From: CAXQUZ01 sp942491145
GTDB lineage: Bacteria > Myxococcota_A > UBA796 > UBA2385
DNA: 64,000 nt
Assembly: GCA_942491145.1 (NCBI GenBank)
Contig: CALOBC010000059.1
Coordinates: 62,001-126,000, forward strand
Direction: 5' to 3'
Position 1 is the stretch's first letter. Each line of letters begins with the position of its first letter. Both the position numbers and the translations under genes were made by a program. Below the pieces are notes generated by a model. The model did not search any database, was not told where the DNA came from, and worked only from the letters and a program-made list of their open reading frames with translations. Of the stretch, positions 22,204 through 31,443 are shown in pieces.

Positions 22204-23195
22204 GGGACCTCCCGAAGCACCGTCAGCAGGGCATCAGCGACGGTCTCTCCGAGCAAGCGGTGCCCCTGGGGAGACGGATGGACGTCGTCGGACATCAGGC
22301 GTCCGCCCCGGCCGGTGAAGGGTGCGATGCCGTCGATGATCAGCGCCCCCCGGTCGGCCGCCACCGCCGTCATGGCCGCCCGGTACTCGGGCCGGGGCGC
22401 CTCGAGGGGCTGGCGGCGCTGGTCTCGGTCGCTGGGCAGCAACAGGAAGACCGGGCGGGCGCCTTGGGCCTCGGCGAGGTCGGCGATTCGGTTCAGGTTG
22501 GACCGGTAGGCGGACAGGGGCACACGGCGGGTGCCAGGGTCCTTTTGCAGCTTCCAGCCCACGTCCTGACCGGGCACCCAGCCGTGGAGCAGGCCGCCAA
22601 TGAAGCGCACGAGCGCGCTGGTCTGGAGGACTTTGCGGACCGGGGCCCCGCGCTCGGGAAAGCGCATCGCGTCGGGCATGGGACCCAGCTGGCTGTCGGA
22701 CCACTGGGCAGCGATCAGCACCACGTCGGGCATGTAGGGCTGAAGTCGGTGCTCATACAGCCGCCGCGCTTGTTCCGAGGAATAGCCGGGAATGCCGCCG
22801 TTGACGGCATCCACGGGGCGTGAGAGCGCGCGAGAGAGCCGTGCGGCCGCGACGTTCGAGAAGACGTCCGGCTCGGGGACCAGCACCCCGTAGATGGTGG
22901 AGTCGCCCAGCGTCAGCAAGCGCAGGCCGCCGGCCGGCTTGACGCGGTCTGGGGGGGCCCGGGTGCCTTCGGGACCGACGACCGTGCCACTGCGCACGCC
23001 GAAGGCCTTGCTGGGGCCGGGGATGGCCTCCCAACCGAGCAGCGCCGAGGCGCGCATGGCGGTCTCGGTCTGGTGGTCCTGGCCGGCGGGGGCGGGCGCC
23101 GGGGCGATGGGCCAGCACAGCGCTTCCAGCACGCTGAGGGCCAGAACACTGACAATCAGGGCGTAGAGGGCCTTTCGGGGAGTCGAGAGTGCCAT
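22200..23195 (-). CDS. SGNH/GDSL-family hydrolase, membrane-anchored
   Basis: A 331-residue protein with an N-terminal membrane anchor or signal (residues 9-31) and an SGNH hydrolase fold. Block I, LLTLGDSTIYG, carries the nucleophile Ser near residue 98. NGGIPGYSS supplies the block II Gly, VLIAAQWSD stands in the block III region (Asn replaced by Gln/Trp), and MSDDVHPSPQGH gives the Asp-x-x-His of block V. Such enzymes remove O-acyl groups from extracellular polysaccharides or lipids. It lies 81 bp after the TPR/LysM gene in the same direction and overlaps the BNR lipoprotein. Substrate unknown. Confidence 0.8.
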   Translation of the reverse strand: MALSTPRKALYALIVSVLALSVLEALCWPIAPAPAPAGQDHQTETAMRASALLGWEAIPGPSKAFGVRSGTVVGPEGTRAPPDRVKPAGGLRLLTLGDSTIYGVLVPEPDVFSNVAAARLSRALSRPVDAVNGGIPGYSSEQARRLYEHRLQPYMPDVVLIAAQWSDSQLGPMPDAMRFPERGAPVRKVLQTSALVRFIGGLLHGWVPGQDVGWKLQKDPGTRRVPLSAYRSNLNRIADLAEAQGARPVFLLLPSDRDQRRQPLEAPRPEYRAAMTAVAADRGALIIDGIAPFTGRGGRLMSDDVHPSPQGHRLLGETVADALLTVLREVP

Positions 23196-23276
23196 GGTCC
23201 CTTCCGCCCGGGGGCGAGCGCCGAAGTGGACCGGTGGGCAGGACAGGTCCCGCGGGCGTGCCTCGGCGAGGCCAGT

Positions 23277-24215
23277 CTACTTGGGGATGCGCAGGGTCAT
23301 GCCGGGCTGGAGCGCCTTCTCTGTGGGCAGGACGTCCCGGTTGGCCTTGAGGATGCGGCGCCACTCGCTGGACTTGCCGTAGTACTTGCGCGAGATGTGG
23401 CCGAGGGTCTCGCCCTTCTGGACGATGTGGCGGGACTCGCCGACCGGGGAGGTGGCCGGCGGGGCGGGGGCCGCGGTGGGGGCCTGGGCCGTGGTCGGGA
23501 CCGCGGTGGGGGCGGCGGTCGGCACCGATGCAGCGGGGTTCGTCGGGGCAACAACCGGCTCGCTGAGCGGTGCGGTGACCGGCGGGCTGACGGAAGCGGA
23601 CGCGGGGGGCAGTCCGTCGTCTTCGGTCTGGGCCGTGGGGCCCCCGAAGATCATCACAGCGAGCAGCAGGGCCGCCGAGGCGCCAGCGACCAGCGCCGTG
23701 GCGCCACTCCACACCCGAACCCGCTTGGAGAGCTCTTCAACTTGGCCCTCCATCACGGCGTTCTCGCTGCGGAGGCGCTTGGCTTGTTGGCGAAGGGAGC
23801 GCAGCTCACCCTGGGTCTGGGAGCTCGCCCGGACCCGGTGGGACTCGGACTCTTGGACCTGGCGGCGCAGCCGCAGCTCAACATCGTCACGGAGGTCTGA
23901 GGGCACGCGGGCTCCCTTCTCCGAAGCGGAGTCGAGCTGGCTGAGGGCTTCCTGCCACTGGCCGCGGGAGGCCAGCACCTTGCCGAGGAGCAGCGCTGCG
24001 CTCGCATCGGAGGGGTCGAGGACGAGCAGCATCCGCAGCCGCTCGGTGGCCGGGGCCAAGCGACCCTCTTGGGCCATGTTCAGCGCTTCGTCGTACAGGC
24101 TGGCCGGCACGTCGACGCCGGAGTCGGTGAGAACCTGGGCGATCTGTTCGGTGGCGCCAGTGCCACCGGCACCGCGGGGGCTCTCGTCAAAAGCAAAGGC
24201 ATACGACTGGGACAT
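23277..24215 (-). CDS. TPR and LysM-domain membrane protein
   Basis: A 312-residue protein. Residues 25-95 contain TPR-like helices (YDEALNMAQEGRLAPATERLRMLLVLDPSDASAALLLGKV). A coiled-coil region follows (about 110-165), then a single transmembrane helix (about 168-190), a Pro/Thr/Ala-rich periplasmic linker and a C-terminal LysM domain (HIVQKGETLGHISRKYYG ... GMTLRIPK). The order fits an inner-membrane protein that holds peptidoglycan by LysM while its cytoplasmic part binds a partner. It ends with TAG directly after the canonical LysM end. An ATG far upstream is rejected because the extra residues look non-coding. Confidence 0.85.
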   Translation of the reverse strand: MSQSYAFAFDESPRGAGGTGATEQIAQVLTDSGVDVPASLYDEALNMAQEGRLAPATERLRMLLVLDPSDASAALLLGKVLASRGQWQEALSQLDSASEKGARVPSDLRDDVELRLRRQVQESESHRVRASSQTQGELRSLRQQAKRLRSENAVMEGQVEELSKRVRVWSGATALVAGASAALLLAVMIFGGPTAQTEDDGLPPASASVSPPVTAPLSEPVVAPTNPAASVPTAAPTAVPTTAQAPTAAPAPPATSPVGESRHIVQKGETLGHISRKYYGKSSEWRRILKANRDVLPTEKALQPGMTLRIPK

Positions 24216-24562
24216 GGAGGCTTCCCGGTGGGGCAGGGCGGGAGGGGGGCGCTCGGGCGAGCGATGCTGAGATCCGGGGAGGTGGATCGCGGCGGGTGCA
24301 CGAAGCCAGAGGGTGGCTTGTGCAAGAGTCCCCCTTGACATAGCAAGACCTGGGCCTCTCGTCTATCGAGGTCGGCGCGGATCTTGCTGCAATTCCCTGT
24401 TGATGGTCATTGTTGCCGTGGGCTGTCCCGGTGCGCCCATCGATCGATGCCCCGGGGAGGCTGCGCGTCGGTGCGGTGCGCAGGGTGCGCTGTGGGCGGT
24501 CGGCTCCCGACCTGCGGATGTGTCGACGAAACCAACCGGACGGTGTGGACATCGCAGTTGCC
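24216..24562. other. Divergent intergenic region, 347 bp
   Basis: It separates the LysM gene (minus) from the selenoprotein candidate (plus). A perfect TTGACA occurs at 24335-24340 on the plus strand but has no matching -10 box at 16-19 bp. On the minus strand an extended -10-like TGCTATGTC lies near 24338-24346 with TAGACG 17 bp upstream, about 125 bp before the LysM ATG. No RNA gene or further ORF is convincing. Confidence 0.5.
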
Positions 24563-26383
24563 ATGACGCCTCCAAACGCTGCCCCATTGCTCGCTCTGCT
24601 CTTTTTCGGATGCGCGTCCAAGAGCGACGCGGACTGCCCTGAAGGGTCATCGCGACAGGCGGACGGCCTCTGCTACTCCCGTGCGCTCACCGGGTCGGAC
24701 TCAGGCGAAGCGGGTGCCGACGATGGCGACGACACGCCCACCGAGGACCGGTGTCCATCAATGCCCGCGGGACACACCCTCGGTGACCCCATCCACCGGG
24801 TGGCGGTGGCGGCCACCGACGAGTTCATGGAACACCTCGACGCCGCCACTCTGGGCGACGGCAGGGCCCTGCTCGGCGCCAACAATGGGTGGGCCATCCT
24901 CGACATCGCTGAGGGGCGGTTCACCCATGTGGAGTTCGCGACGGCCCGCTCCGTGTACCGACTGGCCGCCGATCCTGACGCCGGCCTCGCCTGGGGCGGC
25001 ACCCAGATGCGGGGCGTCATGCGCTGGGATCTGTCCACCGATCCCCCGACGGTGCTGCCCGAGCTGCGTCCCTGGTCGGGCTGGCATGGGGACGTGGCTG
25101 CTGCCGGCGGACGGGGCTTGGTTGCGGCCGGGAGCGACGGTGCTTGGCTGCTGGACGGCGCCTACGGCGAGACGTTGGCCCGGCTTGACGATGGCGACGC
25201 CATGGCGGTGGCATTGAGCGACACCCTCGCGGTCACGTCGGACGGCACAACCTTGCGTGTCTACAGCATTGAAGATCCGACAAACCCCGTGTTGCAGTCG
25301 ACGCTGGAGCTCACGGGACACACGGCGGACCTCGCACTGCAAGGCACCCACCTCGCCGCTGCGGCCGGTGCCGCGGGAGTTCACCTGATTGACGTCACTG
25401 ACGGTGTCTTGGTGCATCGAGACACCTGGTCCACGTCGGCTGCGGCCTATGGGGTTGCGGTCGATGGTGACCGCATCTGGGGTGCCGCCTGGGACAGCGT
25501 GGTGATGGGCACTTGGGGACCCGACGGGCCGGTGCGCTTGGGGGAAGAAGCGGCGGCTGGCTACGCGCTGGGGGTGGACGCCCGAGCTGGCACCGCGGTT
25601 GTGGCGGACTGGAACTTGGTCAGTGTGCTGCAACCCAACCCAGACCGCACGGGGCCCGAGCTGCGGATGGACACGTCGGTGGCGCTGCACACCGGCGCCG
25701 CCCTTCCCCTGTTGGCCGAGAACGCTGGCCACAGCTTGCTTGAGGTGGATTTGGTGGGCCCCGATGGGCTCGCGCTCTCCGCATCGTCACTGTCCCTGTG
25801 TCCCGGTGAGGTGGCTGCGGTTGTGCTCACCCCTGAAGACGACTTCTTGGGTGGCACCATCGGTGTTCAGAGCACCGATCCGGACGAAGCTGAAGCGACC
25901 ATCCAGCTCTCGATGAACGCCGGCGGCCTGGGCACAACCCATCCTGACATTGTGTTGGGCGCCTACGATCCGAGCACCGACACAACCGGCGTCTGGTCGC
26001 TGGCGGACCACGCGGGGGAGCTGATTTATATCGGCTGGTTTGCGCCCTCGTGACAGCTCTGCAGTCTGGAGGTTCCAGACATCCAACCCGCACTCGTCGC
26101 AGCATTCTCCGAGGAGATCGACGCCGGCCAGCTGACCATCGTGCTGGCGAGCCCGGACAGCCCCTCAATCGTGCGCACCTTTCTCGACGAGATGAACGTG
26201 GGGATGGTCACGTTGATGGACGATGCGGGCATCTACGAGGGCTATGACCGACGGGCCCTGGGTGAGAGCTTGGCGCCGTATCCCCTGCATGTTGTGCTCG
26301 ACGCAGACCACACGGTTCGGCACTTGTCGACGGACAGCGACCCAAGAGAGACGGTCGCGGCGTTGGAAGGCCTGTTGCGCTGA
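24563..26383 (+). CDS. Lipoprotein with beta-propeller and selenocysteine (UxxC) redoxin domain
   Basis: The frame opens with a lipoprotein signal (lipobox FFGC) and a domain of about 400 residues with LVIVD-like propeller strands. It reaches IYIGWFAPS at residues 488-496 and then a TGA (26051-26053). After the TGA the same frame continues for 110 codons: QLC, SLEVPDIQPALVAAFSEE, QLTIVLASPD, VGMVTLMDD, LHVVLDADHTVRHL, ending in LEGLLR and TGA. Together this is a complete thioredoxin/redoxin fold, and the TGA lies exactly where the first active-site Cys belongs (U497-Q-L-C500, aligned to W-C-x-x-C). A 6-bp hairpin with an AGGUU loop sits 10 bases after the UGA. I read this as selenocysteine insertion giving a 606-residue exported thiol/selenol oxidoreductase. 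A nonsense mutation is the main alternative. The Sec machinery is not in the window. Confidence 0.72.
26064..26080 (+). promoter_or_regulatory. SECIS-like hairpin following the in-frame UGA
   Basis: GUCUGG-AGGUU-CCAGAC forms a perfect 6-bp stem with a 5-base loop, starting 10 bases after the UGA. The loop holds GGU, like the G-U pair of nucleotides that SelB reads in the E. coli fdhF element, one base closer to the UGA. The apical loop begins 16 bases after the UGA, within the range usual for bacterial SECIS elements. The bulged U of fdhF is not present. Confidence 0.6.
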
Positions 26384-26533
26384 CCCCCTGCCACACGGCG
26401 AGCCCACGACAGCGCAGCCGTCCGAACCGTCCCAGTCTGTGCCCTGTGTCGGCGCTCTCGGCACCGGCAGGCTGCGGGGTGCCCCACGCTGGAGCGGCGG
26501 CCGGTATGCTCTGTGCACCAGGGAGTCCCCAAG

Positions 26534-28000
26534 ATGCCACTGCGACCAGTCCCCTGGCTGGTGCCCAGCCTGTGCTTTGCGTGCACCCCCACCAAGTCGG
26601 GGTCGGACACCCCCGGCGCCGGTGCAGAGACCACCGAGGCGGGCGGGGGCACCGATGGTGCCTCCGACCCCGTCGACTCGGGCGATCCCCACACCGGTCC
26701 CGACGACACGGGCGAGCCCATCGAAGACGGCTGCGACACCTACGCCAATCCCACCCTCGATCCCGCCGACTCCAGCGCCGACGGGTCCGCCGACCACCCC
26801 TGGCCGTCGCTCGAAGCCTTGGCCTCGTCGGGCCAGCTGCCCATCGAAGGTGGCGTGCTGTGCTTGCTTCCCGGCGACCATGGCAGTCCCCATGTGCAGG
26901 GCGTGCACCCCGACGCACCGCTCATCCTCCGCGCCGTGCCCCCCACCGAAGCCATCGTCTCCCAGCTTCGCATCACCGACACCACCGACCTCACCGTCGA
27001 CGGCCTCCAGGTGCAGCCCCCAGCGACGCCACCCGACGGCATCGACCCAAGGGAGCACTTTCTCGTCGTCGGCGACGCCAGCAGCGACCGCATCACGCTG
27101 ACCAACCTGCGCGTCGAGTCCGCCGACAGCTCAGCCACGTGGACGGTGGCCGACTGGGCCCGCTTGTCTTGGGGTGGGATCGACCTCGCCGGCGCCGACG
27201 CCACGGTCTCCCACTCGACCATCCACAACATCCACCACGCCTTGCTTCTTCGCGGTGACCGAGCCCATGCCACCACCAACCTGATCGACAACTTCGGCGG
27301 CGACGGCATCCGTGGCCTGGCTAGTGGGTCCACTTATGAGTGGAACACCGTGCGCGACGCCTACATCGACGACTACGCCGTGCAACATGACGACGCCTTC
27401 CAGGCCTAGGCGCTCGAGGGCGACCTGCGCATCTCCGACGTCGCGATCCGACACAACCGCTTTGTGCTGTTCGCCGACCCCATCACCGAGTTCGTGCGGA
27501 CCGAACACTTGATTGCCACCCTGATGCAAGGGGTGGTCATCACCGATGGCTACGCCGATGGCTGGGTGGTCGAAGGCAACCTCGTGGTCAACAGCCAAGC
27601 CCACGGCATCACCCTGTACGGCGCCCGCAACAGCCGCATCCAGAACAACACCGTGATTCGACACCCCGACGTGCCCGCCGAAGCCGGCCCATGGATTCGC
27701 ATCGCCGACCAGACGAAGACGGGGCACGCCAACTTCGACAACATCATCCGCAACAACCTCACCACCCTGCTCACGCCCTGGGACTACGACGCCACCTCGA
27801 TGGTCGAAGCCAACCTCGAGCTCGATGACCCCACGGCGCACTTTGTCGACCCTGGTGGCCTCGACTTCCACTTGCTCCCCACCAGCCCGGCCATCGATGC
27901 CGGCGTCGACACGGACCTCACGGACGTCGATCTCGACGGCCAACCCCGCGTCGTGGGCAGTGCGGTGGACCTCGGCGCCCACGAGCACACCCCAGACTGA
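26534..28000 (+). pseudogene. Beta-helix lipoprotein gene interrupted by an in-frame TAG
   Basis: The lipoprotein signal (lipobox CFAC near residue 15) and an Asp/Gly linker are followed by a right-handed parallel beta-helix: ITDTTDLTVDGLQV, HSTIHNIHHALLLRGD, TNLIDNFGGDGIRGL, YAVQHDDAFQA. Codon 292 is TAG (27407-27409). The same frame then continues without break for 197 codons (ALEGDLRISDVAIRHNRFVLF, VVEGNLVVNSQAHGITLYGARNSRIQNNTVI, IDAGVDTDLTDVDLDGQPR) to TGA at 28000. The second half is clearly the rest of the same helix, including the usual Asp-rich C-terminal cap. A single substitution (Tyr or Gln codon to TAG) would explain it. It may be a pseudogene, a sequencing error or suppressed in vivo. 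Confidence 0.75.
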
Positions 28001-28075
28001 GCGCTCGACGCCCAGCGCTGTGAAGCCAGCAGTGCGGAGTGTGGCACCCCCCGCCGGAGGTGCCGGCCGCGGGGC

Positions 28076-29143
28076 CTACTTGTCGGTGATGTGGAACTCG
28101 ACCCGGCGGTTGTTGGCCCGACCTTCAGTGGTGCGGTTCGTGTCGATGGGGCTGACTTCGCCCTTGCCCTCCGCCACAAGGCGGTTGGCGGGAATGCCCT
28201 TGCCCACGAGATAGTCATGCACCGACTGCGCGCGCTGTTGGCTGAGGCGGCGGTTGATGCTGTCCGAGCCCTGAGAGTCGGTGTGGCCTTCGATGCGCAC
28301 CCGCAAGGCCGGGTAGTCCCGGAGCACTTGGGTGACGCTGTCGAGGATGTCGTAGGACTGGCTCAGGATGCGGGAGCGGCCGGTCTGGAACAGGACTTGC
28401 TCGCCGATCTCGATGCGGTCGGACGTGACGTTGACGTTGTCGGGCTTCACGTCCGGGCAGCCATCCTCATCCAAGTATTGGTTGAGGTTCTCCTTCTCGT
28501 CGGGGCACTTGTCCCGGCTGTCTGGAATGCCGTCCAGGTCGCGGTCGATGTTGCCCTCGGGGCAGCCATCGGTGTCCTGGTAGCCGTTCATGTCCTCGGC
28601 ATCGAGGGGGCAGTTGTCGTTGACGTCGAGCAGCCCGTCATTGTCGTTGTCGGGATCGGGGCAGCCATCGTCGTCTTGGAAGCCGTCGCGGTCTTCCATC
28701 TGGCCGATGCACTGGTCGGCATCGTCAAACACGAGGTCGTTGTCGACGTCCACTTCAGGACAGCCGTCTTCGTCCTTGTACCCGTTGACCGTCTCGGCCT
28801 CATCGGGGCACTTGTCGAGGTGGTCCTGGATGGTGTCGTTGTCGCGGTCCTTGGGCCGGCACACATCGGCCCGGCGGGAGGCTTCGGCGAGCTGGTTCTT
28901 GGCTTCGACCAAGTGGTAGCCGGCGTGGCGGCCGTTGCCCTGCTCGAACTCGATGGCGGCGAAGTCGCGGTGGGAGCGGGCAGTCGCGTATTGTCGCGGC
29001 GCACACTGCTCGGCCCACTGGTCGCGCTCGAGGTCCTTGAGACCGGCGTCGACTTCCAGAGCGTAGGTCGTCAGCGGCGGGCTCTTCATGCAGCCGGCCA
29101 CTGCTGCGATGCTCAGCAGCGTGAAGATCCGAAGGCGGGGCAT
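28076..29143 (-). CDS. OmpA-family lipoprotein with thrombospondin type-3 repeats
   Basis: A 355-residue outer-membrane protein. Signal peptide and lipobox (AAVAGC) come first, then a helical region (30-95). Five calcium-binding TSP3-type repeats follow (about 100-230): DNDTIQDHLDKCPDE, DNDLVFDDADQCIG, DNDGLLDVNDNCPL, DLDGIPDSRDKCPDE and related. The C-terminal OmpA/MotB peptidoglycan-binding domain (about 245-355) contains LRVRIEGHTDSQGSD and the NRRVEFHI end. It tethers the outer membrane to the cell wall. ATG at 29143 overlaps the TGA of the upstream lipoprotein gene by one base (TGATG), so the two form a coupled pair. It ends in TAG at the natural domain end. Confidence 0.92.
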   Translation of the reverse strand: MPRLRIFTLLSIAAVAGCMKSPPLTTYALEVDAGLKDLERDQWAEQCAPRQYATARSHRDFAAIEFEQGNGRHAGYHLVEAKNQLAEASRRADVCRPKDRDNDTIQDHLDKCPDEAETVNGYKDEDGCPEVDVDNDLVFDDADQCIGQMEDRDGFQDDDGCPDPDNDNDGLLDVNDNCPLDAEDMNGYQDTDGCPEGNIDRDLDGIPDSRDKCPDEKENLNQYLDEDGCPDVKPDNVNVTSDRIEIGEQVLFQTGRSRILSQSYDILDSVTQVLRDYPALRVRIEGHTDSQGSDSINRRLSQQRAQSVHDYLVGKGIPANRLVAEGKGEVSPIDTNRTTEGRANNRRVEFHITDK

Positions 29144-29577
29144 CACTGGCCTCCCCAAGCGGGGGGAGTGGACGCGGGCGCCGGCGAGGGGTCCGCCGGG
29201 GCCAGCCCCGTGTTGGCGGGCTCACTGACGAGGGGGCCGCCGTTGAGCTTGACCGGATCGACCCAGTCGGGGGGCGTGTCGGGAAGCTGGCCGGTGGCCT
29301 TGTTGGCGACGGCTTCGTTCACGGCGCGGTCGACCCATTCCTCAACCTGACCACACAGCATCTCGGCGTCGCCGTAGTCGGCTTGGGCCCACTCGGAGCG
29401 TGCCTTGATGATGTATTGTCGGGCCATTGTGGAGGAGTAGGGCGCCCAGGTCTCGGCTTCGACCGGCTCAAGGCGCAGGATGGCCTGCTCTGCCTTCGCC
29501 AGATGGACCGTTCCCCGAATGGCACAGCCGCCGCACAGAGCGAAGAGCAGCGGGGCGAAGAGGCGGGAGCGAGTCAT
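29143..29577 (-). CDS. Small lipoprotein (DUF4398-like) paired with OmpA
   Basis: A 144-residue lipoprotein: signal with lipobox CGGC near residue 18. It is followed by a helical segment, HLAKAEQAILRLEPVEAETWAP..., MARQYIIKARSEWAQADYGDAEML, then a Pro-rich tail. Short helical lipoproteins of this type often sit directly before an OmpA/TSP3 gene in deltaproteobacteria. Family assignment to DUF4398 is by pattern only. It is translationally coupled to the OmpA gene through TGATG and probably works in the same envelope complex. Confidence 0.7.
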   Translation of the reverse strand: MTRSRLFAPLLFALCGGCAIRGTVHLAKAEQAILRLEPVEAETWAPYSSTMARQYIIKARSEWAQADYGDAEMLCGQVEEWVDRAVNEAVANKATGQLPDTPPDWVDPVKLNGGPLVSEPANTGLAPADPSPAPASTPPAWGGQ

Positions 29578-29793
29578 GGTGCTGCGAACCTCGAAGGGAC
29601 AGGGGGCCGGTCAGGGCAGCCGTGCAACCGCAGGGGCGTTGCAGGCGGTGGCGGTCGATGGACCGCACTTCGTGTGGCCCCGTAGTGAGCGGGGCCTGGA
29701 CCGACAAGCCCGCAGATCAAACGATGCCCACCGGGCCGTGTCAAGGTGCCCACCCATGTGCGCGCGGGCGGCCCTCCATGGCATCATCCTCGA

Positions 29794-30519
29794 ATGATCC
29801 TCAACCGGCGCCGGCTGCTCTGCTCCTTGGCGGCCACTGGGCTGATTGGCGGGAGTGTGCGTGCCGGCGATGGGCCTGATGGCGGCGTGGCCGTCCCCCC
29901 TCCCCCCTTTCGGGACCGGCTGTTGCCCAATGAGGCCGAGCGGGTGCGCCTGACGAAGGAGTACCTGCAAGCCCACCTGCCGAGCGGTCGTGAGGGGTCT
30001 GTGGATCCGACCGAGATGGCGCCCCGGGCGATCGCCCTGCACTGGACGGGTGGGGCTTCGGCCGACAGCGCCTGGTCCACCTTCGCGCCGGCGCGGCTGG
30101 CGGGGCGCAGAGAGCTGCAGGATGCAGGGGCCCTCAACGTGGGCGCACACTTCTTGGTGGACCGGGATGGCTCGGCCTGGCGGCTGGTGCCCCCGACCCG
30201 CGTGATGCGCCATGTCATCGGCATGAACCACTGCACGGTGGGCATCGAGAACGTGGGAGACGGCCCGCTGGGCGGCGGAAGCAGCGCGGCCCTGACGGTT
30301 GCTCAAGTCGACGCAAACATCGCGTTGATCGTCTTTCTCAAGGGTCTCTATCCCGGCATTGGCCTGCTCTTTGGGCACCACGAGTACCGAGTGCTGGAGT
30401 CCCACACGCTCTTTGCGGAGCGGGACCCCCACTACCGCACCGCCAAGATCGATCCCGGAGCATCGTTCATGGCGCGGGTGCGGGCGGGTGTGGTCCCCTT
30501 GGCCCTGGCCGCGCCCTGA
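29794..30519 (+). CDS. N-acetylmuramoyl-L-alanine amidase (amidase_2/PGRP fold)
   Basis: A 241-residue exported peptidoglycan amidase. The N-terminus NRRRLLCSLAATGLIGG is a twin-arginine-like signal. The amidase_2 fold is seen as AIALHWTGG (zinc His), HFLVDRDGSAWRLVP, MNHCTVGIENVGD and GHHEYRVLESH with FAERDPHY downstream, which supplies the remaining zinc ligand region. It would cleave the bond between MurNAc and the stem peptide. The gene stands alone, divergent from the OmpA pair and convergent with pcs. ATG at 29794 is preferred because it puts the RR motif at the start. Confidence 0.82.
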   Translation: MILNRRRLLCSLAATGLIGGSVRAGDGPDGGVAVPPPPFRDRLLPNEAERVRLTKEYLQAHLPSGREGSVDPTEMAPRAIALHWTGGASADSAWSTFAPARLAGRRELQDAGALNVGAHFLVDRDGSAWRLVPPTRVMRHVIGMNHCTVGIENVGDGPLGGGSSAALTVAQVDANIALIVFLKGLYPGIGLLFGHHEYRVLESHTLFAERDPHYRTAKIDPGASFMARVRAGVVPLALAAP

Positions 30520-30540
30520 TCGGGCAGGCCCGTCGCCCGC

Positions 30541-31275
30541 TCAGGCCAGTCCGCGCCGAATGCGGAAGTGGAGAACGCCGCTGAGCACGATGTAGTAGGC
30601 GACGTAGGCCAGTGAGCCCAGGGCCACCATGGGCGCCCAAGATGCATGGGGGGCCAGTCCGATGGCCACGCAAGCGGCGAACCAGACCATGCCCAGGCCC
30701 AAGGTGAGCGGCTTGAGCAGCACCGTGCGGGAGGGGTAGACGTAGTGGATGGGCACAAACACGAGCACGCTGAGCGCCAGCAGCGAGATGGCCGTCGTCA
30801 TCGGGTCGGGCTGGAGCACATAGAAGTAGAGAAAGACCAGGTTCCAGTAGCTGGGGAAGCCCACGAAGCTCTCGTCGGTCTTCGCGATGGACTGGCAGAA
30901 CTGGTACACACTGGCCAGCACGGGCATCACCACCACCCACTGCCAGCTGCCGGGCAACAGGTCGAACGCGACGAAGGCCAGAGCAGGTAGAAACACGTAT
31001 GTGATGTAGTCCGCGATGTTGTCGAGCAGCGCGCCGTCGAAGGGCACGACCTCTTTGACGCGGACCTTGCGGGCGAGCGTGCCGTCGGACCCGTCGATGA
31101 ACATGGCCGCGAGGTTCAGCAGCAGGAAGCGCTGGGCGTCGGCATGCACCAATGCGTCCACCGATGCGAGGGCGAGAACAAGCCCCAGCGCGGTGTAGAG
31201 ATGCACGCCCCATGCGGCCGCCACGTGCAGCTTGGAGAAGGTCGGTGCGGCGGCGGGCGGGTCTTCGGCGGACAT
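30541..31275 (-). CDS. pcs: Phosphatidylcholine synthase
   Basis: A 244-residue integral membrane enzyme with about eight hydrophobic segments. The CDP-alcohol phosphotransferase motif is present at about 60-90: DGTLAR, eight residues, then D-G-x-x-x-D-x-x-x-D (FDGALLDNIADY). The segment LARKVRVKEVVP is very close to the Sinorhizobium-type Pcs signature. The enzyme condenses choline with CDP-diacylglycerol to phosphatidylcholine in the inner membrane. Length equals that of known Pcs proteins. The ATG at 31275 (MSAEDPP) is chosen because upstream in-frame sequence looks non-coding. The upstream region carries an array of TGTC half-sites shared with the divergent flavoprotein gene. Confidence 0.88.
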   Translation of the reverse strand: MSAEDPPAAAPTFSKLHVAAAWGVHLYTALGLVLALASVDALVHADAQRFLLLNLAAMFIDGSDGTLARKVRVKEVVPFDGALLDNIADYITYVFLPALAFVAFDLLPGSWQWVVVMPVLASVYQFCQSIAKTDESFVGFPSYWNLVFLYFYVLQPDPMTTAISLLALSVLVFVPIHYVYPSRTVLLKPLTLGLGMVWFAACVAIGLAPHASWAPMVALGSLAYVAYYIVLSGVLHFRIRRGLA

Positions 31276-31390
31276 CCTCGCGAGTATAGCGAAGCGGACG
31301 CGCCGCATCCCCCGGCCGATGGGCCTCGGGGCGATGCCCTGTCCCCGTGGGGGGCACTCTTGCTGTTCATCTCGTGCTGGTGGGAACAGT

Positions 31391-31443
31391 GACATATCGA
31401 GACATTGCCTGACAATCCGCTGACACCTCACAAGTCGTTGACA
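31391..31443. promoter_or_regulatory. Phased array of GACA/TGTC half-sites between pcs and a flavoprotein gene
   Basis: GACA occurs at 31391, 31401, 31411, 31422 and 31440, i.e. spaced 10, 10, 11 and 18 bp on one face of the helix. Read on the minus strand, the pair with 11-bp spacing is TGTCA-N6-TGTCA, the layout of a PhoB box. It lies about 120-170 bp upstream of pcs and 100-150 bp upstream of the flavoprotein ATG. Confidence 0.4.

Noticed and set aside
22200..24215. LysM and SGNH hydrolase genes as one protein read through a TAG
   Set aside because: They share a frame by chance (27 codons apart). The LysM domain ends canonically at LRIPK, and the SGNH gene has its own start and signal.
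24335..24340. A perfect TTGACA as a promoter for the selenoprotein gene
   Set aside because: No -10-like hexamer lies 16-19 bp downstream, and the gene starts more than 200 bp away.
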